From Rhodoplanes sp. (lineage in GTDB: Bacteria; Pseudomonadota; Alphaproteobacteria; Rhizobiales; Xanthobacteraceae), in the NCBI RefSeq assembly GCF_013377085.1, contig NZ_JACAAX010000020.1, positions 1 to 64,000 on the forward strand: DNA of 64,000 nt. Reading direction: 5' to 3'. A program made the position numbers and the translations under genes. The notes under the pieces are model-generated. The model worked only from the letters and a program-made list of their open reading frames with translations, ran no database searches and was not told the DNA's origin. This document shows positions 35,708 through 43,940 of the stretch, piece after piece (positions within the stretch are counted from its first letter, which is position 1; each line of letters starts with the position of its first letter).

Positions 35708-37156
35708 ATGCACGGATCAGCAAACACACGGGCAAGCGGCGCGGCTCATCCGCATGGCGCCGGCCATCCGGCCGGGGCGACGCTGCGCGACCATCCGGCG
35801 TCGGCGCCGCGGCCGCTCGACGCCTTCCTGGTGCCGGCGGGGCGCGATCCGCTCACCGAAGCCTTTGCGGGCCGCGAGTTCGCGCCGCCCTGGCGCGGCA
35901 GCACGCCGGTCGATCCGACCGAGGCGGACGGTGTGCTCGAACGAGTCTTCTCCACGCCGCGCGAGGAATCGGCGATCGCCTATGTGCATGTGCCGTACTG
36001 CCAAAACCACTGCCTGTTCTGCGGCTTTTTCCAGAACGTCTGGAAACCCGAGGTCGCCGAGGGCTTCGTCGACGACGTGGTGGCCGAGGTCGTAGCGCGC
36101 GCCGCGACGCCGCTGGTCGCCTCGGCCCCGGTCGCCGCCGTCTATATCGGCGGCGGCACGCCGACGGCGCTGCCCGCCGCGGCCCTCGCCCGGCTGGTCG
36201 AGGGACTGCGGACCCATCTGCCGCTCGCGGAAGACTGCGAGATCACGCTGGAGGGTCGCACCTTCGACTTCGGCCTGTCCAAGGCGGCGGCCGCGCTCGG
36301 CGCCGGGGTCAACCGCATCTCGCTCGGCGTGCAGAGCTTCGACACCGGCATCCGCCGCCGCCTCGGCCGCAAGCTGTCGGGCGAGGACGTGCGCGCGGCG
36401 CTGGCCGAGCTGGTCGAGCTGTCTCGCGCCCGGATCGTCTGCGACCTGATCTACGGCCTGCCCGGCCAGGACGAGGCGGCTTTTCTGCGCGATGTCGACA
36501 TGGTCGCCGATCTCGGCCTCGACGGGGCGACGCTCTATGCGCTGAACGTCTGGCGCGGCGGCCCGCTGTTTCGCGCCATCGAGGCCGGCAAGCTGCCGCC
36601 CGCCGGCCCGCTCGCCCGCCAGGCGCAGGCCTATGCGGCCGGCGTCGCCCGGCTGACCACGCAAGGCTGGCGGCAGGCCTCGCAGTCGCATCTGGTCCGC
36701 TCGGCGAGCGAGCGCAACGTCTACAATTCCGGCATCAAGCGCGGCATGCCGTGCCTGCCCTTCGGCCCCGGCGCCGGCGGCCAGGCCCACGGCATCCGCT
36801 GGCGCAACGTCATCGAGATCGAACGGCGGCGCGAGCTGGTGGCGCAGGGCCGCGCCCCCGTCGAAGGCCTGTCCCGCATGCCGCCGCGCTATGCCGCCCA
36901 GGCCATCGTCACGGCCGGACTCGAATCAGGCGCGCTCGACCTTGCAACTGTCGAGACGCTGGCGCCGGGCTTCGCCACGGCGGCGGCGCCCCTGCTCGCC
37001 AACTGGAGCGAGACCGGCCTGATCGTGTCCGACGACGGCCACCTGCGCACCACCACGGCCGGTGCCTTCTGGATCACCAATCTCACCAGCGGCCTGTTCG
37101 CGGCCCTCGACCGCATCGAAGGGCCGCCCACGCCATCCACGGAGAAGACCGCATGA
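35708..37156 (+). CDS. hutW: Heme anaerobic degradation radical SAM methyltransferase ChuW/HutW
   Basis: A 482-residue radical SAM enzyme of the HemN-like group. The cluster-binding C-x3-C-x2-C is C98, C102, C105 in YCQNHCLFCGF, followed by YIGGGTPT. In the characterised relative ChuW the enzyme methylates heme and opens the ring without oxygen. The ORF lies in the heme operon and overlaps hutX by ATGA, which distinguishes it from HemN/HemW coproporphyrinogen-type proteins. The His/Ala-rich first 35 residues are not conserved; whether they bind heme is unknown. Together with HmuQ the locus has two heme-opening routes. Confidence 0.92.
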   Translation: MHGSANTRASGAAHPHGAGHPAGATLRDHPASAPRPLDAFLVPAGRDPLTEAFAGREFAPPWRGSTPVDPTEADGVLERVFSTPREESAIAYVHVPYCQNHCLFCGFFQNVWKPEVAEGFVDDVVAEVVARAATPLVASAPVAAVYIGGGTPTALPAAALARLVEGLRTHLPLAEDCEITLEGRTFDFGLSKAAAALGAGVNRISLGVQSFDTGIRRRLGRKLSGEDVRAALAELVELSRARIVCDLIYGLPGQDEAAFLRDVDMVADLGLDGATLYALNVWRGGPLFRAIEAGKLPPAGPLARQAQAYAAGVARLTTQGWRQASQSHLVRSASERNVYNSGIKRGMPCLPFGPGAGGQAHGIRWRNVIEIERRRELVAQGRAPVEGLSRMPPRYAAQAIVTAGLESGALDLATVETLAPGFATAAAPLLANWSETGLIVSDDGHLRTTTAGAFWITNLTSGLFAALDRIEGPPTPSTEKTA

Positions 37157-37677
37157 CCGACCTTTCCCTCGACACCACGCCGGATGCGCGCGAAAAGCTC
37201 GCCGCCCGCCTGGCGGAAAATCCCGACGGCGTCCTCGAAGTTTTGGCGCGCGAGCACGGCGTCTCGACGCTCGACGCGACCAAGATGCTGCCGGCCGAAA
37301 ACTGCCGCTTCGCGCCGGCCGAAAAGTTCGCCGACGTGATGGGCGACCTGACCGGGTGGGGCGACGTGCTGTTCATCGTCCACACGCCGAGCATCGTGCT
37401 GGAGTGCCAGGGCACGGTGCCGCCCGGAGAATTCGGCCGCGGCTACTTCAACCTGCATGGGGAGAGCCCGATCGGCGGCCACATCAAGGCCGACCGCTGC
37501 ACCGCGATTGCCTTCGTGTGGCGGCCCTTCATGGGCCGCGAGAGCTGCTCGATCCAGTTCTTCGACCAGGACGGCGAGACGATGTTCAAAATCTTCGTGC
37601 GCCGCCTCGAGGACCGCAGCATGGACCCGGCGCAGGTTGCCCGCTTCGAGGACCTGAAGGCGCAGCTCGCCGGCTGA
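37153..37677 (+). CDS. hutX: Heme utilization cytosolic carrier protein HutX
   Basis: A 174-residue protein of the HutX/HuvX family, which in Vibrio binds heme in the cytosol and hands it to a degrading enzyme. Family text: VLEVLAREHGVSTLDATKML, WGDVLFIVHTPSIVLECQG, FNLHGESPIGGHIKADRC and SIQFFDQDGETMFKIFVRR. It is the last gene of the hmuP-hutX operon and is followed by a terminator. The usual third member hutZ is absent; HmuQ from the divergent arm could take its place. Confidence 0.94.
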   Translation: MTDLSLDTTPDAREKLAARLAENPDGVLEVLAREHGVSTLDATKMLPAENCRFAPAEKFADVMGDLTGWGDVLFIVHTPSIVLECQGTVPPGEFGRGYFNLHGESPIGGHIKADRCTAIAFVWRPFMGRESCSIQFFDQDGETMFKIFVRRLEDRSMDPAQVARFEDLKAQLAG

Positions 37678-37707
37678 ACGCCACCACGTCGCACCGTACG
37701 GCCTGAT

Positions 37708-37742
37708 GCGGGACGCTCTGACTGGAGCGCCCCGCTCTCTTT
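37708..37742 (+). terminator. Rho-independent terminator after hutX
   Basis: Stem GCGGG-A-CGCTC / GAGCG-C-CCCGC (10 pairs with one mismatch), loop TGACTG, followed by TCTCTTTA. It starts 31 bases after the hutX stop and closes the heme operon. The remainder of the 329-base gap to 38007 is non-coding and holds the promoter of the next operon. Confidence 0.75.
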
Positions 37743-37822
37743 ACACGACACCGCAGCCCATCCTCGCGCCAGCGCGCCGGCGCACCTCACTTCTGCATAT
37801 TTTTTAAGCCGCCTGGCCATCG

Positions 37823-37832
37823 TTGTATGCAA
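37823..37832. promoter_or_regulatory. Possible GntR/FCD operator
   Basis: TTGTATGCAA, a near-palindrome of the TTGTATACAA type bound by FCD-type GntR proteins. It lies 175 bases upstream of the first gene of an operon that ends with a GntR/FCD gene. One weak site only. Confidence 0.35.
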
Positions 37833-38006
37833 GCGTGGCTGCACCCGAGCAGTCGCCCAGCCCTGCCGCCCGCACCCGCACGTTCGAATTACCGTCTCCG
37901 AATCAAGCCCTTCGTCCGACCCGCCAAGGCCCGGCCGAAAATTGGCACGCGGCTTGCCGGACATCCTCGGTCCGCCGACCCCCGACTTGCCCATCGGAGA
38001 CCGAGA

Positions 38007-39626
38007 ATGAAGCGTCGCGACGTCCTCAAATCCATGTCGGCCCTCGCCGCCGGCAGCCTGTTCCCCGCGCCGGCAATCTGGTCGGAGGCGAAGGCGCAAA
38101 GCCGCCAGGAGACGCTGCTCGCCGTCTCCGAGAGCGGCCCGAACAATCTCGACATCCATGGGGTCGGCACCAACCGTCCCGGCTACGAGGTGTCGTGGAA
38201 CACCTACGACCGGCTGATCTCGCACGGCACCAAGACGCTGCCGAACGGCGTCGCCTCCTACGACCGCGACAAGTATGTGCCCGAGCTGGCCGAGGACTGG
38301 ACCATCACGGACACGTCGGCGACGTTCCGGCTGCGCAAGGACGCGACCTTCCACGACGGCGCGCCGGTGAGGGCCAAGGACGTCAAGTGGTCGTTCGACC
38401 GCGCCGTCACGGTCGGCGGCTTCCCGACCTTCCAGATGAAGGCCGGTTCGCTGGAGAAGCCCGAGCAGTTCGTCGCCGTCGACGACCACACCTTCCGGGT
38501 CGACTTCATCCGCAAGGACAAGCTGACGATTCCCGACATCGCCGTCGTCGTGCCGGCGGTGTTCAACTCGGAGCTGATGAAGAAAAACGCCACCGAGAAG
38601 GACCCGTGGGCGATGGACTACGCCAAGGCCAACACGGCCGGCGGCGGCGCCTACAAGGTGGCGAAGTGGACGCCCGGCACCGAGGTGGTCTACGAGCGCA
38701 ACGACAATTGGAAAGGCGGCCCGCTGCCGAAGATCAAGCGCATCATCTGGCGCATGGTGCCGTCCGCCGGCAACCGGCGCGCCTTGATCGAGCGCGGCGA
38801 CGCCGACATCTCGTTCGACCTGCCCAACAAGGATTTCGTCGAGCTGAAGCAGGCCGGCAAGGTCGACGTGGTGTCGAGCCCGATCGGCAACGGCATCCAG
38901 TATATCGGCATGAACGTCACCAAGCCGCCCTTCGACAAGCTCGAGGTGCGCCAGGCCGTCGCCTACGCGATCCCGTATCAGAAGATCATGGACGCCGTGA
39001 TGTTCGGCCTCGCCAAGCCGATGTACGGCGCCCCCGAAGGCGCGCCGATCGGCATCGACTGGCCGCAGCCGCACGGCTACGTCACCGACATCGCCAAGGC
39101 GAAAGCGCTGCTCGCCAAGGCCGGCCTGCCGAACGGCTTCGAGACGACGCTGTCCTTCGACCTCGGCGCCGCCGCCGTCAACGAGCCCTTGTGCGTGCTG
39201 GTGCAGGAGAGCCTCGCCCAGATCGGCATCAGGACGACGATCAACAAGGTGCCGGGCGCCAACTGGCGCTCCGAGATGACCAAGAAGGAAATGCCGCTGA
39301 TCGCCAACTTCTTCTCGGGCTGGCTCGACTATCCCGAGTACTTCTTCTTCTGGTGCTATCACGGCCAGAACTCGCTGTTCAACACCATGAGCTACCAGAA
39401 CAAGGAGATGGACGCGCTGATCGACGCCGCCCGCAAGGCCGCGGCCGAGAACGATCAGCCGCTCTACGAAGCGAGCGTGAAGGGCTTCGTCAAGAAGGCC
39501 TTCGACGACGTGCCGCGCATCCCGCTCTTCCAGCCCTATCTGAACGCCGCGATGCAGAAGAACGTCTCCGGCTACCGCTACTGGTTCCACCGCCAGCTCG
39601 ACTACCGCACCCTCGCCAAGGCGTGA
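38007..39626 (+). CDS. Dpp-type ABC transporter substrate-binding protein (Tat-exported)
   Basis: A 539-residue family 5 extracellular solute-binding protein. The N-terminus KRRDVLKSMSALAAGS is a twin-arginine signal, so it is probably exported folded. Family text: LAEDWTITDTSATFRLRKDA, FHDGAPVRAKDVKWSFDRAV and VRQAVAYAIPYQKIMDAVMF. Substrates of this family range from oligopeptides to nickel chelates and opines. The ATG at 38007 has GGAGA upstream; a longer start at 37827 would bury the Tat signal and is rejected. It heads a dpp-like operon ending in a GntR regulator beside atzF, so a nitrogen-rich solute is a reasonable guess. Confidence 0.9.
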   Translation: MKRRDVLKSMSALAAGSLFPAPAIWSEAKAQSRQETLLAVSESGPNNLDIHGVGTNRPGYEVSWNTYDRLISHGTKTLPNGVASYDRDKYVPELAEDWTITDTSATFRLRKDATFHDGAPVRAKDVKWSFDRAVTVGGFPTFQMKAGSLEKPEQFVAVDDHTFRVDFIRKDKLTIPDIAVVVPAVFNSELMKKNATEKDPWAMDYAKANTAGGGAYKVAKWTPGTEVVYERNDNWKGGPLPKIKRIIWRMVPSAGNRRALIERGDADISFDLPNKDFVELKQAGKVDVVSSPIGNGIQYIGMNVTKPPFDKLEVRQAVAYAIPYQKIMDAVMFGLAKPMYGAPEGAPIGIDWPQPHGYVTDIAKAKALLAKAGLPNGFETTLSFDLGAAAVNEPLCVLVQESLAQIGIRTTINKVPGANWRSEMTKKEMPLIANFFSGWLDYPEYFFFWCYHGQNSLFNTMSYQNKEMDALIDAARKAAAENDQPLYEASVKGFVKKAFDDVPRIPLFQPYLNAAMQKNVSGYRYWFHRQLDYRTLAKA

Positions 39627-39658
39627 GGCTGCGACGGCGGATCGACACGACGTGTGCT

Positions 39659-39689
39659 CTCCCTCTCCCCGCGCGCGGGGAGAGGTGAC
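39659..39689. repeat. Truncated family A repeat
   Basis: CTCCCTCTCCCCGCGCGCGG continuing to GGAGAGGTGACG: one terminal hairpin of family A without the rest. It lies between the binding-protein gene and dppB, inside the operon. Confidence 0.7.
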
Positions 39690-39721
39690 GTCGGCGAGGC
39701 TCAGGCGAGGCGGACCGCACC

Positions 39722-40735
39722 ATGCTGACACTGATGCTCAAGCGTCTGGCGATGACCATCCCGAGCCTGATCGGCGTGGTGATCGTGACGTTCCTGCTCA
39801 CCCGCGCGCTGCCCGGCGATCCCGCCGCCTATTTCGCCGGACCGGCCGCGAGCCCCGAGGCGATCGAGCAGATCCGCGCCAGCCTCGGCCTCGACCAGCC
39901 GCTGCCGGTGCAGTTCGTGCACTACGTGATCGACCTCGCGCACGGCGATCTCGGCAGCTCGCTCACCACCGGGCAGCCGGTCGCCGCCGAGATCGCGGCC
40001 CGGCTGCCGGCCTCCGCCGAGCTGACGCTGCTCGGCCTGATCGTCTCGATGGCGATCGCCGTGCCGCTCGGCATTCTCGCCGCCACCCGCCCGGGGTCCG
40101 CGATCGACCATGCCTGCCGCATCGTGACGACGGCCGGCGTGTCGCTGCCGGTGTTCTTCACCGGCCTGATCCTGGTCTATGTCTTCTACTATCTGCTCGG
40201 CTGGGCGCCGGCGCCGCTCGGGCGGCTCGGCATCTTCGACAGCCCGCCGCCGACCATCACGGGCTTCTATCTGATCGACAGTCTGCTGACCGGCGACGGC
40301 ACCACCTTCATGGCGAGCCTCAAGCAGCTCGCGCTGCCGGCCATCACGCTCGGCCTGTTCGCGCTGGCGCCGATCGCCCGCATGACCCGCGCCTCGATGC
40401 TGGCCGTGCTGTCGTCCGACTTCGTCCGCACCGCGCGGGCCTGCGGGCTGGCGTCCTACACCGTGGTCGTCACCTACGCGTTCCGCAACGCCATGCTGCC
40501 GGTGATCACCACGCTCGGCATGGTGTTCTCCTTCCTGCTCGGCGCCAATGTGCTGGTCGAGAAAGTGTTCGCCTGGCCCGGCATCGGCTCGTTCGCCGTG
40601 GAGGCGCTGATCGCCTCGGACTTCGCGCCCGTGCAGGGCTTCGTCCTCACCATGGCGGTGCTGTACGTCGCCCTGAACCTCGCCATCGACATGCTCTACG
40701 GCCTGATCGACCCGCGCACCAGGATGGATGCATGA
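39722..40735 (+). CDS. Dpp-type ABC transporter permease, DppB-like
   Basis: A 337-residue permease with six main hydrophobic spans. Family text: LMLKRLAMTIPSLIGVVIVT at the start, FLLTRALPGDPAAYFAG, GLDQPLPVQFVHYVIDLAHG, and the EAA-type loop FVRTARACGLASYTVVVTYA. It pairs with the DppC-like permease after a 172-base gap filled by a repeat. Confidence 0.92.
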   Translation: MLTLMLKRLAMTIPSLIGVVIVTFLLTRALPGDPAAYFAGPAASPEAIEQIRASLGLDQPLPVQFVHYVIDLAHGDLGSSLTTGQPVAAEIAARLPASAELTLLGLIVSMAIAVPLGILAATRPGSAIDHACRIVTTAGVSLPVFFTGLILVYVFYYLLGWAPAPLGRLGIFDSPPPTITGFYLIDSLLTGDGTTFMASLKQLALPAITLGLFALAPIARMTRASMLAVLSSDFVRTARACGLASYTVVVTYAFRNAMLPVITTLGMVFSFLLGANVLVEKVFAWPGIGSFAVEALIASDFAPVQGFVLTMAVLYVALNLAIDMLYGLIDPRTRMDA

Positions 40736-40769
40736 GGAACACAAGACCACCCGCGAGGTCATTCCTCGG

Positions 40770-40890
40770 TCGTTCCGGGGCGGCGCGGAGCGCCGAGCCC
40801 GGAACCCATAACCCCTGTCTCGCGACGACCCCAAACACCGGGACTATGGATTCCGGGCCCGCGCGCTTTCGCGCGCGTCCCGGAATGACG
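40770..40890. repeat. Intergenic palindromic repeat, family B, between the two permease genes
   Basis: TCGTTCCGGGGCGGCGCGGA ... GGAACCCATAACCCC ... ACACCGGGACTATGGATTCC ... CGCGCGTCCCGGAATGACG. It is close to the copies at 20393 and 49813, including the conserved middle. Its end lies 17 bases from the next start codon and brings the GGAGG ribosome site close after it. Confidence 0.85.
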
Positions 40891-40907
40891 GGCACGGAGG
40901 CTTGCCA

Positions 40908-41762
40908 ATGACCGCGCTTGCCGCAACGGCCCGCCACGCCCGCTATGTCATCTCGGAAAACCCGGTCACCGGGCTCGCCTTCGGCCTGTTCGTCCTGATC
41001 GTGCTGGCCGCGCTGTTCGGTCCGGCCCTGGTGCCGATCGATCCGCTCGCCAGCGACACCGCGATGGCGCTGAAGCCGCCTTCGGCGCGGCACTGGTTCG
41101 GCACCGACCAGCTCGGCCGCGACATCTTCAGCCGGGTGATCGCGGCGACCCGGCTCGACTTCGGCATCGCGGTCGCCTCGGTCGTGCTGGTGTTCGCCAT
41201 GGGCGGGCTCGCCGGCGTCGCCGCCGGCTTCTTCGGCGGCTGGACCGACCGCATCGTCGGCCGCATCGCCGACACCATCATGGCGTTTCCGCTGTTCGTG
41301 CTGGCCATGGGCATCGTCGCGGCGCTCGGCAACTCGGTGCAGAACATCGTCATCGCCACCGCGATCGTCAATTTCCCCCTGTACGCCCGCGTCGCCCGCG
41401 CCGAGGCGAACGTGCGCCGCGAGTCCGGCTTCGTCGAGGCGGCACGCCTCTCCGGCAACGGCGAGTGGCGCATCCTGGTGTTTCAGATTCTCCCCAATGT
41501 GATCCCCATCCTGGTGGTGCAGATGTCGCTCACCATGGGCTACGCCATCCTCAACGCCGCCGGCCTGTCCTTCATCGGGCTGGGCGTGCGGCCGCCGATG
41601 CCGGAGTGGGGCATCATGGTGGCCGAGGGCGCCGCCTTCATCGTCTCGGGCGAATGGTGGATCGCCTTCTTCCCCGGCCTCGCGCTGATGATCGCGGTGT
41701 TCTGCTTCAACCTCCTGGGCGACGGCATGCGCGACATCGTCGATCCGCGGAGGCGCACATGA
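40908..41762 (+). CDS. Dpp-type ABC transporter permease, DppC-like
   Basis: A 284-residue permease. Family text: FGPALVPIDPLASDTAMALK, HWFGTDQLGRDIFSRVI, GGWTDRIVGRIADTIMAFP and the EAA loop ESGFVEAARLSGNGEWRIL, then GLSFIGLGVRPPMPEWG. Start ATG at 40908 follows GGAGG with normal spacing. It has five or six hydrophobic spans and standard length. Confidence 0.92.
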   Translation: MTALAATARHARYVISENPVTGLAFGLFVLIVLAALFGPALVPIDPLASDTAMALKPPSARHWFGTDQLGRDIFSRVIAATRLDFGIAVASVVLVFAMGGLAGVAAGFFGGWTDRIVGRIADTIMAFPLFVLAMGIVAALGNSVQNIVIATAIVNFPLYARVARAEANVRRESGFVEAARLSGNGEWRILVFQILPNVIPILVVQMSLTMGYAILNAAGLSFIGLGVRPPMPEWGIMVAEGAAFIVSGEWWIAFFPGLALMIAVFCFNLLGDGMRDIVDPRRRT

Positions 41763-41778
41763 GGCACGGCATGTTCCT

Positions 41779-41880
41779 GTCATTCCGGGGCGCCGCGCAG
41801 CGGCGAGCCCGGAATCCATACTCACAGACAGGGGCTATGGGTTCCGGGCTCGCGGCCTGCCGGCCGCGCCCCGGAACGAC
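41779..41880. repeat. Intergenic palindromic repeat, family B, between permease and ATPase genes
   Basis: GTCATTCCGGGGCGCCGCGC ... AGCCCGGAATCCATACTC ... GGGGCTATGGGTTCCGGGCT ... GCGCCCCGGAACGAC. It fills the 136-base gap and is followed at once by GGAGGCGCAC, a duplicate of the bases just before the upstream stop codon (GGAGGCGCACATGA). Confidence 0.85.
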
Positions 41881-41898
41881 GGAAGAGCGGAGGCGCAC

Positions 41899-42870
41899 AT
41901 GACGGCCGCACCCGCTCTGCTGGTCGAGGATCTCTCGGTCGCGTTCCGCACCCGCGGCGGCGTAGTGCAGGCGCTGGAGCACGTCAGCTTCGCCGTGCAG
42001 AAGGGCGAGACGCTGGCGATCGTCGGCGAATCGGGCTCGGGAAAGTCGGTGACGGCCTATGCCGTGATGGGCATTCTCGACCCGGCCGGCCGCGTCACCG
42101 CGGGCCGGGCTATGCTGGGCGGACTCGATCTGCTCGCTGCCAGCGCCGACCAGGTCGCCGCGGTGCGCGGGCGCGAGATCGCCATGATCTTCCAGAATCC
42201 GCGCACGGCGCTCAACCCGATCCGCACGGTCGGCAAGCAGATCGCCGACGTGCTGCTGCGCCACGCCAACGTGCCGCGCCGCGAGGCCCCTGGCCGCGCC
42301 GTCGATCTTTTACGCGCGGTGGGGATCACGGATCCGGCGCGCCGCGCCGACGCCTATCCGTTCGAGATGTCGGGCGGCATGTGCCAACGCGTGATGATCG
42401 CCATCGCGCTCGCGGCCCGCCCATCGGTGCTGATCGCCGACGAGCCGACCACCGGGCTCGACGTCACCACCCAGGCCGTCATCATGGACCTGATCGGCGA
42501 TCTCGCCCGCGACATCGGCATGGCGACGATCTTCATCACCCACGATCTGGCGCTCGCCGCACAGCGCGCCGACCGCATCGTGGTGATGCATGCCGGCCAC
42601 GTGGTCGAGACCGCGCCGACCGCGGAGCTGTTCGCACGCCCGCGCCACCCCTACACGGCCGAGCTGATCGCGGCGACGCCGGACGCCGCCGCGAATCTGT
42701 CCGAGCTCGCCTCGATCCCGGGCGCGCTCCCCGATCTGCGCCGCAGCGACCTGCCGCCCTGCCGCTATGCCGAGCGCTGCCCACGGCGCCAGACCGATTG
42801 CGACGTCGCGCTGCCGGCGGCGCCGGCGATTCCCGAGCACGTCGTCGCCTGCTGGAACCCGCTGTCATGA
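41899..42870 (+). CDS. Dpp-type ABC transporter ATP-binding protein, DppD-like
   Basis: A 323-residue ATPase. Walker A is VGESGSGKSVTAYAVMG, the signature SGGMCQRVMIAIALA, Walker B VLIADEPTTGLD. The C-terminal oligopeptide-transporter extension includes RHPYTAELIAATPDAA and the cysteine cluster CRYAERCPRRQTDCD, which in this family holds an iron-sulfur cluster. Its stop overlaps the next start by ATGA. The Shine-Dalgarno GGAGG lies just after a repeat. Confidence 0.93.
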   Translation: MTAAPALLVEDLSVAFRTRGGVVQALEHVSFAVQKGETLAIVGESGSGKSVTAYAVMGILDPAGRVTAGRAMLGGLDLLAASADQVAAVRGREIAMIFQNPRTALNPIRTVGKQIADVLLRHANVPRREAPGRAVDLLRAVGITDPARRADAYPFEMSGGMCQRVMIAIALAARPSVLIADEPTTGLDVTTQAVIMDLIGDLARDIGMATIFITHDLALAAQRADRIVVMHAGHVVETAPTAELFARPRHPYTAELIAATPDAAANLSELASIPGALPDLRRSDLPPCRYAERCPRRQTDCDVALPAAPAIPEHVVACWNPLS

Positions 42871-43940
42871 CCAGGACCCTCGACTCCATGAGCAGCGCCA
42901 TCGTGCATGCGGCTCCGCCGCCCGACCCGCCGCTGCTCGACGTCGCCGAGCTGAAAAAGCGATTTCCGGTGAGCGGCACCATCGGACCGCTCGCCCGGCT
43001 GCGCCGCCGCATGAAGGGCGGCCCCGTGCATCTGCCGATGGTGCACGCCGTCGACGATGTCAGCTTCACCATTCGCAAGGGCGAGACGGTCGGCCTGGTC
43101 GGCGAATCGGGCTGTGGAAAATCGACGCTCGTGCGCGTGCTGACACGGCTGCTCGATCCGACCGACGGCATCGTCCGGCTCGGTGGGCGCGAGCTCTCCT
43201 TGACTCCGGCCAAGCGCTTCGCCCGCGATCCCGATCGCGGCCGCATCCAGATGGTGTTCCAGGACGCCGGCGACAGCATCAATCCTCGCTTCACCGCCTT
43301 CGCGGCCATCGCGGATCCGCTGCGGCGGCTGCGCGGTCTGAGCGGCGCCGCGCTCACCGCTAAGGTCGAGCAGGCGGCCGACCAGTGCGGCCTGCCGCGC
43401 GCCCTCCTGTCGCGCTTTCCGCACCAGCTCTCCGGCGGCCAGCGGGCCCGCGTCGGCATCGCCCGCGCCGTCGCGGTCGAGCCGGCGCTGCTGGTACTCG
43501 ACGAGCCGACCGCGGCGCTCGACGTCTCGGTGCAGGTGGTGATCCTGCAGCTCCTCGAGCGGCTGAAGACCGAGCTCGGCATGAGCTATCTGTTCGTGTC
43601 GCATGATCTCGGCGTCGTGCGGCTCCTGTGCGACCGCGTGCTGGTGATGTATCTCGGCAAGATCGTCGAGGCCGGCCCGGCCCAGGAGGTCTTTTCACGG
43701 CCTCTGCATCCCTATACGCGCGCCCTGGTCGACGCGGCGCCACGCCTGCATGGCCACGGGCCGGCCGCGGTGCGTCTCGACGGCGAGCCGCGCAGCCCGA
43801 TCGATCCCGACCCCGATGTCTGCCGCTTCTACGGCCGCTGTCCGCGTGGCGTCGATCGTTGCAGGACCGCCATGCCGGACTTGCGCCGGCTCGGTGACCG
43901 CGAGGTCGCCTGCCACTTCGCCGAGGAGACGCCCGCCTGA
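42867..43940 (+). CDS. Dpp-type ABC transporter ATP-binding protein, DppF-like
   Basis: A 357-residue second ATPase. It has KRFPVSGTIGPLARLRRRMK, VHAVDDVSFTIRKGETVGLV, Walker A GESGCGKSTLVRVLTRL, signature LSGGQRARVGIARAVA and Walker B LLVLDEPTAALDVSVQ. The C-terminal cysteine set CRFYGRCPRGVDRC matches the family. Its stop shares a base with the GntR start (TGATG), so regulator and transporter are translated from one message. Confidence 0.93.
   Translation: MTRTLDSMSSAIVHAAPPPDPPLLDVAELKKRFPVSGTIGPLARLRRRMKGGPVHLPMVHAVDDVSFTIRKGETVGLVGESGCGKSTLVRVLTRLLDPTDGIVRLGGRELSLTPAKRFARDPDRGRIQMVFQDAGDSINPRFTAFAAIADPLRRLRGLSGAALTAKVEQAADQCGLPRALLSRFPHQLSGGQRARVGIARAVAVEPALLVLDEPTAALDVSVQVVILQLLERLKTELGMSYLFVSHDLGVVRLLCDRVLVMYLGKIVEAGPAQEVFSRPLHPYTRALVDAAPRLHGHGPAAVRLDGEPRSPIDPDPDVCRFYGRCPRGVDRCRTAMPDLRRLGDREVACHFAEETPA

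Noticed and set aside
37827-38006. Sixty-codon N-terminal extension of the Dpp-type binding protein
   Set aside because: It would place the twin-arginine signal internally; the ATG at 38007 has its own ribosome-binding site.
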